The translations under genes and the position numbers were made by a program. The notes under the pieces are model-generated. The model saw nothing but the letters and a program-made list of their open reading frames with translations. It was not told the DNA's origin and did no database searches. Positions 5,764 through 11,275 of a DNA stretch of 11,275 nt are shown here, in pieces. How positions within the stretch are numbered: the first letter of the stretch is position 1; every line of letters starts with the position of its first letter. Source of the DNA: Thermoanaerobacterales bacterium. Its GTDB lineage: Bacteria > Actinomycetota > Acidimicrobiia > Acidimicrobiales > JACDCH01. The stretch spans positions 1-11,275 of the forward strand of contig PKRH01000113.1 in assembly GCA_017577565.1 (NCBI GenBank). The letters run 5' to 3'.

Positions 5764-7191
5764 TCAGCCCAGACCGACCAGGCGCCGGAGCAGGGCCGTG
5801 TCCAGGTGGCGGTCGACCGCGTCGGCCAGCAGGTCGAAGGTGCCCTCCAGCACGGGCGGCGGGCGGTGGCCGCACAGGGCGGCCAGCACGTCGGGGCTCT
5901 CGAGCAGCCCGTGGACGGTCGTGCCCAGCACCGGGCCCCGGCACCAGAGCAGCGGCGCGACCTCGGCCGCCGGGTCGGTCGCCGCCACCCGGCCGTGGCG
6001 GATCTCGTAGCCAGCGGCCGCCACCCCCGACAGCGCCGACCACGGCGGCGGCAGGTCGGGCACCCGGACGGTGGCCGGCCGGGTGAGCTTGCCGGGATCC
6101 ATCACCGTGCGCAGCGGCAGCAGCCCGAGGCCGTCGACCGTCCCGCCCGGGCCGGCCGCCCCCTCGACGCCGGCGCCGTCCTCGACGGCCTCGCCCAGCA
6201 GCATGCAGCCGCCGCACACGCCGAGGACCCGGCCGCCGCCGGCGACCCGGGCCGCCAGCGCCCCGTCCAGCCCCTGCGCCCGCAGCCACGCCCGGTCGGC
6301 GGCGACGTGCTTGGAGCCGGGCAGCACGACGAGGTCGGCGCCGTCGAGGTCGGCCGGCGCCACCGCCCACCGGGCCCGGGCGGCGTGGCCGAGCAGGTGC
6401 AGCTCGTCGAGGTTGGACGCGTACGGGTAGCGGACGACGGCGACGGTCGGCGCCCCGGCCGGCGGCGTGCCCCGCAGCGTCGCCCCCTCCTCGTCGGGCA
6501 GCTGGTGGGGCAGGACGGGCAGCGTGCCGGCGTGGGCCATGCCGGTCAGCTCGGTGAGCCGGTCGGGGCCGGGGGGCAGCAGCGCGGCGTCGCCCCGGAA
6601 CCGGTTGAGGACGAAGCCCCGCAGCCGGGCCCGGGTCGCCGCCGGCACCAGCGCCCAGGTCCCGTAGAGGTGGGCGAAGGCGCCGCCCCGGTCGATGTCC
6701 GCCACCAGCAGCGCCGCCGCGTCCGCCTCGGCGACGACCCGGTTGTTCACCAGGTCGGGCAGGTTGATCTCGGCCGGGCTGCCCGCCCCCTCGAGGAGGA
6801 CGAGCTCGTGGGCGGCGCGCAGCCGGTCGAGCGCCGCCCGCACCGCCGGCCACAGGTGGGGGCCGCGCTCGCGCCACGGCACCTCGGCCAGGTCGGGCCG
6901 GGCCCGGCCGGCCACGACGACCTGGCTGCGGGTGTCGCCCTCGGGCTTGAGCAGGACCGGGTTGTGGTCGGTCGCCGGCACCACGCCGGCGGCGCGGGCC
7001 TGCAGCCACTGGGCGACGCCGATCTCGCCGCCGTCGACCACCCGGGCGTTGTTCGACATGTTCTGCGCCTTGAACGGGGCGACGTCGACGCCCTGGCGGG
7101 CGAACCAGCGGGCGAGCGCCGTGACCAGCAGGCTCTTGCCGGCCGACGACGTGCAGCCCAGCACCATCAGCGGGCGCAGGCGGCGGGTCAC
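5764..7191 (-). CDS. cobQ: Cobyric acid synthase (glutamine-hydrolysing)
   Basis: CobQ amidates four side-chain carboxylates of adenosyl-cobyrinic acid a,c-diamide using glutamine and ATP, in cytoplasmic cobalamin synthesis. The N-terminal synthetase domain has a dethiobiotin-synthetase-like ATP loop (GCTSSAGKS, residues 12-20), then VAPFKAQNMSNNARV, LLKPEGDTRSQVVV, VLLEGAGSPAEINL and VADIDRGGAFAHLYGT, all standard for CobQ. The C-terminal class I glutamine amidotransferase domain has the nucleophile Cys326 in GVCGGCMLLGE, ASNLDE upstream, and the catalytic His427 in GTTVHGLLES. The 475 residues are slightly short for the family but nothing essential is missing. The start is GTG at 7191 (MTRRLRPLMVLG). 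The gene follows the cation antiporter by 12 bp on the same strand and is probably co-transcribed with it. No other cobalamin gene is in the window. Confidence 0.95.
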   Translation of the reverse strand: MTRRLRPLMVLGCTSSAGKSLLVTALARWFARQGVDVAPFKAQNMSNNARVVDGGEIGVAQWLQARAAGVVPATDHNPVLLKPEGDTRSQVVVAGRARPDLAEVPWRERGPHLWPAVRAALDRLRAAHELVLLEGAGSPAEINLPDLVNNRVVAEADAAALLVADIDRGGAFAHLYGTWALVPAATRARLRGFVLNRFRGDAALLPPGPDRLTELTGMAHAGTLPVLPHQLPDEEGATLRGTPPAGAPTVAVVRYPYASNLDELHLLGHAARARWAVAPADLDGADLVVLPGSKHVAADRAWLRAQGLDGALAARVAGGGRVLGVCGGCMLLGEAVEDGAGVEGAAGPGGTVDGLGLLPLRTVMDPGKLTRPATVRVPDLPPPWSALSGVAAAGYEIRHGRVAATDPAAEVAPLLWCRGPVLGTTVHGLLESPDVLAALCGHRPPPVLEGTFDLLADAVDRHLDTALLRRLVGLG

Positions 7192-7203
7192 GAGCCGGCC
7201 AGG

Positions 7204-9000
7204 CTAGGCGGCGACGGGGAACACCAGGCCCACGACGACGTCGCCGGGCCGGGGCTGCAGCTTGTCGGCGGCCCCGGCGATGATCGGCCGGCCGTTGCGC
7301 ACGACCGCCATCAGCAGGGCGTCGGGGTTGCGGTGCCGGTAGGCGTCCCAGTCGAAGGCCTCGGTCAGCCGCGTGGCCTTGACCGCGGCGCCGGCCTGGA
7401 GGCGCGTCTCGATCGCCTCCTCGGTGGCCCAGTCGGCGAACAGCACCCGGCCGGGCAGGTGGCTGGGGAACCGGGTGTGGGCGGAGCCGTCCTGCCGGGG
7501 CGCGAGGCGCCACACCCGCCCCGACCCGAAGACCGGGCGGAGGCGCTCGGCGGCCATGGCGTTGACCTCGTCGCTGCCGGTGATGGCGAGCAGGTGGCCG
7601 ATGCCGTCGACGTCGATGGTGTCGACGGTGTGGTCGGCGAGGATCGACCCGAAGTGGACGTCCCGGCCGGCCAGGCGGGCGGTCGTGGCCCGGGCCCGGT
7701 CGCGCTCGACCAGCTTGGTGCGCACGCCGTGGGCGGCGAGCACGTCCGCCAGCTGGCGGCCCCACTCGTGGGCCCCGAGGACGAGCACGCCGTTCGGCTC
7801 CGGCTGGGCCAGGTCCAGGGCCCGGGCGACCGGGCGGGCCGCCAGGCCGGCCACGGCGATCGTGCCGATGATGACGACGACCACGGTCGAGGCGAGCGCG
7901 CTGCCCCCCTCGAGCCCCGAGGCGTCGAGGCGCAGCGCGAACACCGACGAGATGGCGGCGGCGACGATGCCCCGGGGCGCGACGACGGCCAGGAACGCCC
8001 GCTCCCGCCGGGACAGCCGCGAGCCCAGCGTCGCCACGAGGACCGACGCCGGCCGCACGAGCAGCACCAGCCCGGCGAGGAACAGCAGGTTGAGGCCGAG
8101 GTCGGCCCGCAGGTCGTCGAGGTCGAGCCGGGCGGCGATGACGAGGAACAGCCCGGACACCAGCAGCACCTGCAGCGTCTCGTTGAACTCGGCCACCCGC
8201 TCGACCGACACCCGGCGCTGGTTGGCCAGGGCCAGCCCCATGACGGTGACCGCCAGCAGCCCCGACTCCTCCTGCAGGTGGTCGGCGAGCGCGAAGACGA
8301 CGAGGACGGTGCCGAGCACGACCGCCTGCTGGAGGTGGTCGGGCACGAGGAACCAGCGCATCGCCGCCCACACCAGCGCGGCGCCGGCCAGGCCCAGCAG
8401 GGCGCCCGACAGGCCGACCCCGGCGAGCGTGCCGAGGATCGAGACCACCGCCTGGCCCGTCTGCTCGGCCTCGACGACCTCGAAGACGAGCAGCGCGAGC
8501 ACCGCGCCGAGCGGGTCGATGAGGATGCCCTCGGTCCGCAGGATCGGGCCGAGGCGCCCCCGGGGCCGCACCTGGCGGAGCAGCGGCCCGATGACCGTCG
8601 GGCCGGTGACGACGAGGATGGCCCCGAGCAGCGCCGCGCTGTGCGCCGGCCGGCCGAGCACGGTGACCGCCAGCAGCGTCGTCAGCACGAAGGCCACGGC
8701 GGCCCCGACCGTGACGAGCGACAGGGCCACGGGGCCGGCGGCCCGCAGCTGGCGCACCCCCAGGCTCAGGCTGCCCTCGAACAGGATGACGCCGACCGAC
8801 AGCGACACGACCGGGAACAGCAGGTCGCCGAGCAGCTCGTCGGGGTCGAGCAGGCCGAGGACCGGCCCGACCAGCAGCCCGGCCACGAGCAGCACGATGA
8901 TCACCGGGATGCGGAGCCGGTCCGCCAGCCACTGGGCGGCGACGCCACCGCCGGCGATGCCGGCCAGCGCGAGCAGGGGGTCGCCGGTCACGGCGCGCAC
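7204..9000 (-). CDS. Cation:proton antiporter (CPA family) with C-terminal TrkA-N/RCK domains
   Basis: A 598-residue inner-membrane antiporter. Residues 1 to about 390 contain a dozen or so hydrophobic segments. The ion-path motif EGILIDPLGAVLALLVFE lies at about 157-174 and replaces the usual N-D pair with I-D, keeping the key Asp. VTGPTVIGPLLR and APRGIVAAAISSVFALRL are also typical of NhaP/CPA1-like exchangers. From about 398 a TrkA-N nucleotide-binding domain starts (VLVLGAHEWGRQLADVL, then VERD and FGSILAD). It is followed by a TrkA-C-like end (LMAVVRNGRPIIAGAADKLQPGD-like). The glycine motif is GAHEWG rather than GxGxxG. The cation (Na+ or K+) cannot be told. Neither in-frame GTG has a Shine-Dalgarno: 9000 is used here, and GTG 8991 sits seven bases after TAACGT and could be a leaderless start. 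Confidence 0.88.
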   Translation of the reverse strand: MRAVTGDPLLALAGIAGGGVAAQWLADRLRIPVIIVLLVAGLLVGPVLGLLDPDELLGDLLFPVVSLSVGVILFEGSLSLGVRQLRAAGPVALSLVTVGAAVAFVLTTLLAVTVLGRPAHSAALLGAILVVTGPTVIGPLLRQVRPRGRLGPILRTEGILIDPLGAVLALLVFEVVEAEQTGQAVVSILGTLAGVGLSGALLGLAGAALVWAAMRWFLVPDHLQQAVVLGTVLVVFALADHLQEESGLLAVTVMGLALANQRRVSVERVAEFNETLQVLLVSGLFLVIAARLDLDDLRADLGLNLLFLAGLVLLVRPASVLVATLGSRLSRRERAFLAVVAPRGIVAAAISSVFALRLDASGLEGGSALASTVVVVIIGTIAVAGLAARPVARALDLAQPEPNGVLVLGAHEWGRQLADVLAAHGVRTKLVERDRARATTARLAGRDVHFGSILADHTVDTIDVDGIGHLLAITGSDEVNAMAAERLRPVFGSGRVWRLAPRQDGSAHTRFPSHLPGRVLFADWATEEAIETRLQAGAAVKATRLTEAFDWDAYRHRNPDALLMAVVRNGRPIIAGAADKLQPRPGDVVVGLVFPVAA

Positions 9001-9004
9001 GTTA
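8999..9004 (-). promoter_or_regulatory. Possible -10 box for the cation antiporter (leaderless)
   Basis: On the minus strand this reads TAACGT, a TANNNT match that ends seven bases before GTG 8991. If used, the protein starts three codons later than annotated, because the GTG at 9000 overlaps this box. No clear -35 is seen. Transcription from the small gene upstream (9054-9209) is the alternative. Confidence 0.3.
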
Positions 9005-9053
9005 CCGGCCGGTCCGGCCCGAGCGACCCCGGACGGCGGGCGGCTCCGGCGGG

Positions 9054-9209
9054 TCAGCCCGGCTCGTTGGGCTCGGGCGCGGGCGGCGGCTCGTCCCCCT
9101 CGCCCTCGGGGTCGACGGCGCCGACGCCCGGCGCCTCCGGGTCGCGCTCGCGCGCCTCGTCCGGCGACTCGTCGTCGCGGTCCTGGGGGTCGTCCGGGCT
9201 CGATGCCAT
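9054..9209 (-). CDS. Small acidic, proline-rich protein of unknown function (51 aa)
   Basis: A 51-residue ORF, very rich in Asp, Glu and Pro, with no cysteine, no aromatic residue and no hydrophobic segment, so it is predicted to be disordered and cytoplasmic. It begins MASSPDDPQDRDDESPDEAR and ends in EPPPAPEPNEPG. GAGGAG lies seven bases before the ATG at 9209, which is why this start is chosen over a longer in-frame one at 9365. The gene ends 53 bp before the cation antiporter on the same strand and may share its transcript. It is divergent from the CaCA antiporter unit. I do not recognise the family. In GC-rich DNA a short open frame can be chance, but the good ribosome site supports translation. 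Confidence 0.5.
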   Translation of the reverse strand: MASSPDDPQDRDDESPDEARERDPEAPGVGAVDPEGEGDEPPPAPEPNEPG

Positions 9210-9356
9210 GCGCTGGCTCCTCGGTCGGCGGACGGTGCGCGGCTTCCCGGGGCCGCGCCCGCCAAACCCGGGCCAGCGGGCTGCGGGCGCCGGGGCGCCC
9301 GAGGACCGCGGGACCGTGGCATCCTCACCCCACCGGGCCGTCCCGGGGAGGTGCCG

Positions 9357-9392
9357 ATGTCCCACGCCCGCCGCCCGCCGCCGTGTCGCTGA
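9357..9392 (+). CDS. Upstream ORF / leader peptide before the CaCA antiporter (11 aa)
   Basis: The ATG at 9357 has the only strong ribosome binding site in this leader, GGGGAGG at 9345-9351, five bases upstream. It encodes MSHARRPPPCR and stops at 9390-9392, overlapping the antiporter GTG at 9383 by 10 bases in another frame. The Pro-Pro-Pro run is a known ribosome-slowing sequence. This could be a translationally coupled or regulatory leader peptide. The alternative is a one-base sequencing error in the run of CCG repeats, with the ATG really being the antiporter start. Confidence 0.4.
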   Translation: MSHARRPPPCR

Positions 9393-10417
9393 CCCACTGG
9401 ATCCTGCTCTTCGCGGCCTCGGCCGTCGTCGTGGCCGGCGCCGGGGTCGAGGTCGCCCGGTCCGGCGACGAGCTGGCCGAGCGGGCCGGGCTGTCCCGGC
9501 TGTTCGTCGGCATGCTGCTCGTGGCGCTGGTGACCTCGCTGCCCGAGGTCGTCACCGACGTCAGCGCCGCCGTCGGCGACGCCCCCGACCTGGCCGTCGG
9601 CGACCTCTTCGGCAGCAGCATGGCCAACATGGCGATCCTGGCGGTGATCGACCTGCTCCACCGCCAGCGGGTGTGGCCCAACGTGGAGATCGGGCACGCC
9701 CGGGTGGCCTCCGTCGCCATCGCGCTCACCGCCCTGGCGGCGCTCGGCGTGCTCACCCCGCCGGGCATCAGCGTCGGCTGGGTGGGCATCGACACGCTGT
9801 TCCTCGTCGCCGCCTACGTCGCCGCGGTGGCGTGGATGCGGCGCTCGCCGGTCAGCCGGTTCGGGCGGGGCGAGCTCCTCCCCCAGCCGACCGGCTGGTC
9901 GGAGGCCGACGGGGCCCCGCCGGACGGCGGGCCCGCGCCGGCCCGCCCGCTGCGGCCCGTGGCCGTCCGGTTCGCCCTCGCCGCCCTCGTCATCCTGGCG
10001 GCCGGCCCCCTGCTGGCCCGGTCCGCCGAGGGCATCTCGGACGAGAGCGGGCTGGGGCTCACGTTCATGGGCACGCTCTTCGTCGCGGTCACGACGTCGC
10101 TGCCCGAGCTGGTGTCGTCGATCGCCGCCCTCCGCATCGGGTCCTACGACCTGGCCGTCGGCAACCTGTTCGGCAGCAACGCCTTCAACATGGCGGCCCT
10201 GCTCGTCGTCGACCTCGCCTACACCGACGGGCCCCTCCTGCCGGCCGTGCACCCGAGCCAGAGCGTCGCCGCCATCGGCGCCGTCCTGCTCATGGCCCTC
10301 GCCCTCGCCGCCATCGTCCACGGCGAGACCCGCGTCCACCGCCTCGAGCCCGACGCCGTCCTGCTGCTCGTCGTCTACGCCGGCTGCCTCTACGCCGTCT
10401 GGACCGCCCAGCCCTGA
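9383..10417 (+). CDS. CaCA-family sodium/calcium (or calcium/proton) antiporter
   Basis: A 344-residue membrane exchanger with about ten hydrophobic segments in two homologous halves, as in YrbG and the archaeal Na+/Ca2+ exchangers. The alpha-repeat motifs are TSLPE (51-55) with GDLFGSSMAN (73-82), and TSLPE (238-242) with GNLFGSNAFN (260-269). Glu55 and Glu242 should be the ion-binding acids. The first repeat has GDLFGSS instead of the usual GN-GSN pattern, so the two binding halves are not equal. A hydrophilic, Pro/Gly-rich loop (about 155-190) separates the halves. The start is GTG 9383, the only in-frame candidate before the first membrane segment. It has no Shine-Dalgarno of its own but overlaps an 11-codon ORF with a strong one. 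The gene ends in a hairpin shared with the universal stress gene. Confidence 0.87.
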   Translation: MSLTHWILLFAASAVVVAGAGVEVARSGDELAERAGLSRLFVGMLLVALVTSLPEVVTDVSAAVGDAPDLAVGDLFGSSMANMAILAVIDLLHRQRVWPNVEIGHARVASVAIALTALAALGVLTPPGISVGWVGIDTLFLVAAYVAAVAWMRRSPVSRFGRGELLPQPTGWSEADGAPPDGGPAPARPLRPVAVRFALAALVILAAGPLLARSAEGISDESGLGLTFMGTLFVAVTTSLPELVSSIAALRIGSYDLAVGNLFGSNAFNMAALLVVDLAYTDGPLLPAVHPSQSVAAIGAVLLMALALAAIVHGETRVHRLEPDAVLLLVVYAGCLYAVWTAQP

Positions 10418-10433
10418 CCGGGCGGGTCAGGGC
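10411..10433. terminator. Bidirectional hairpin holding both stop codons
   Basis: Arms GCCCTGACC (10411-10419) and GGTCAGGGC (10425-10433) pair perfectly over 9 bp around the loop GGGCG. The antiporter TGA (10415-10417) is in the left arm and the TGA of the convergent universal stress gene (minus strand, 10427-10429) is in the right arm. No T tract follows on either side. Position and symmetry suggest a shared terminator or mRNA 3'-end stabiliser. Confidence 0.6.
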
Positions 10434-11275
10434 GACCAGACGACGCAGTCCCGCGGCGCCGGGATGACGACGGTCGGCCAGGCCAGCGTGCGCAGCAGGT
10501 GGTGGGTGACGCTGCCGAGCAGGCGCTGGGAGATCGGGCCGAGGCCCCGCGACCCCACGACCACGCCGGCCGGCCGCTCGGCGTCCGCCACCCGGGGCAG
10601 GACGTCGCGGGGGTCGCCCGGCTCGACGACCGTGCGGTGCTCGACCCCCCGCGCCCGCAGCGGGGCGACCCACTCCTCGTCGAGCCGGAGCCGGGCCTCG
10701 CCGAGCAGGCTCTCCCCCTCCTCGGGGGTCAGGTCGGGGACCCCGGGCTCGAAGGCGTGGACGGCCACCACCGGCCGCCGGGCCGCCCGGGCGACCGCGG
10801 CCGCCCACCGCACCGCCCGGGACGCGCCGGTCGAGCCGTCGACCCCGACCAGCAGGCCGGCGCCCGACCGGGGCGGCACCTCGGCGTCGTCGGGCACCAC
10901 CGCCACCGCCCGCACCGGGCACTCGGTCAGCCGGCTGGCGGTCGAGCCCAGCAGCGCCCGCAGGGCGTTGCCGGCGCCACGGGCGCCCACGACGACGAGC
11001 CCGGCGTCGAGGCGGGCGGCCTCCCGGGTCAGCGCCGTCGGCACCTCGCCCCGCAGCGCCCGGGCCCCGGCCACCGCGCCGGGGTCGCGCAGCTCGGCCG
11101 CGGCCAGCTGCCGCAGGCGCCGCTCGACCGCGGCCTCCAGGTCGGCGGCGTCGGCGATGCCGGCCCCCAGGGCGCCGTCGAGCGGCGGACCCTGCTGCCA
11201 GGCGTGGGCCACGTGCAGGTCCGCTCCCGTGGCCGCGGCGCACCACCCGGCCCACCGGAGGGCGACGAGCGAGTG
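10427..11275 (-). CDS. Tandem universal stress protein (UspA family), N-terminus beyond window
   Basis: The visible 282 residues contain two Usp domains. The first is nearly complete and ends with GARGAGNALRALLGS, and the second begins GLLVGVDGSTGASRAVRWAA and ends with GSRGLGPISQRLLGS. Both show the G-2X-G-9X-G-S pattern that binds ATP. Two-domain Usp proteins of about 290-300 residues are common in actinomycetes and are linked to dormancy, low oxygen or starvation; the specific role here is not visible. The open frame runs past the right edge (HSLVALRWAGWCAAATGADL at the edge), so only about the first beta strand and start are missing. An internal GTG at 11212 is not the real start, because the Usp fold clearly continues upstream of it. 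The gene converges on the CaCA antiporter with 9 bp between stops. Confidence 0.92.
   Translation of the reverse strand, partial: HSLVALRWAGWCAAATGADLHVAHAWQQGPPLDGALGAGIADAADLEAAVERRLRQLAAAELRDPGAVAGARALRGEVPTALTREAARLDAGLVVVGARGAGNALRALLGSTASRLTECPVRAVAVVPDDAEVPPRSGAGLLVGVDGSTGASRAVRWAAAVARAARRPVVAVHAFEPGVPDLTPEEGESLLGEARLRLDEEWVAPLRARGVEHRTVVEPGDPRDVLPRVADAERPAGVVVGSRGLGPISQRLLGSVTHHLLRTLAWPTVVIPAPRDCVVWSP

Noticed and set aside
9285..9300. GC-only palindrome (GGGCGCC, two bases, GGCGCCC) between the divergent small gene and the CaCA unit.
   Set aside because: No neighbouring regulator and no promoter boxes placed around it; such all-GC palindromes are common by chance here.
5593..10467. 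Very long plus-strand open frame (over 1600 codons) opposite cobQ and the cation antiporter.
   Set aside because: It is rich in Gly, Ala, Arg, Gln and Pro with no recognisable domain, and it lies antisense to genes with clear family motifs. Long empty frames are expected in DNA this GC-rich.
11210..11212. GTG at 11212 as the start of the universal stress protein.
   Set aside because: The upstream residues to the window edge (LVALRWAGWCAAATGADLHV) clearly continue the Usp fold, so the real start is outside the window.

Overview
This is an 11.3 kb stretch of very GC-rich DNA, densely packed with genes whose third codon positions are almost all G or C. The gene types (an actinobacterial-style PutA, a long-form SHMT, tandem universal stress proteins, probable leaderless starts with TANNNT -10 boxes) point to an actinomycete-type bacterium (Actinomycetota). 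The class cannot be fixed from the sequence. I see no rRNA, tRNA, CRISPR array, insertion sequence or phage gene, and the window reads as ordinary chromosome.

Layout from left to right. (1) Minus strand, 1-2872: a PutA-type proline dehydrogenase, cut by the left edge, preceded by an Old Yellow Enzyme family flavin oxidoreductase. (2) Plus strand, 2964-4164: a two-gene arsenic-type unit. Its first protein fuses an ArsR/SmtB DNA-binding domain to a thioredoxin-type arsenate reductase (ArsC) domain, and a VOC-fold protein follows 16 bp later. The intergenic region shared with the oxidoreductase holds a perfect 22-bp palindrome. (3) Minus strand, 4169-5735: glyA with a clear ZTP (pfl) riboswitch in its leader. 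(4) Minus strand, 5764-9209: cobQ (cobyric acid synthase), a cation:proton antiporter with a TrkA-N domain, and a small acidic protein. (5) Plus strand, 9357-10417: a CaCA-family Na+/Ca2+ (or H+) antiporter, preceded by an 11-codon proline-rich upstream ORF that carries the only good ribosome binding site. (6) Minus strand, 10427-11275: a tandem universal stress protein cut by the right edge. It converges on the antiporter through a hairpin that contains both stop codons.

The most interesting parts are regulatory. The palindrome in front of the ArsR-ArsC fusion is centred exactly in the 18-bp spacer of a TTGATA/TACCGT promoter-like pair, yet it overlaps the only reasonable start codon. The ZTP riboswitch links glyA to 10-formyl-THF/purine status, with a plausible anti-Shine-Dalgarno. 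The uORF before the Ca2+ antiporter contains a Pro-Pro-Pro motif and overlaps the antiporter start. Functionally the window mixes amino-acid and one-carbon metabolism (PutA, GlyA), cobalamin synthesis, ion homeostasis and stress response. No single pathway joins all the genes. No arsenite exporter or methylase is visible beside the ArsR-ArsC fusion.
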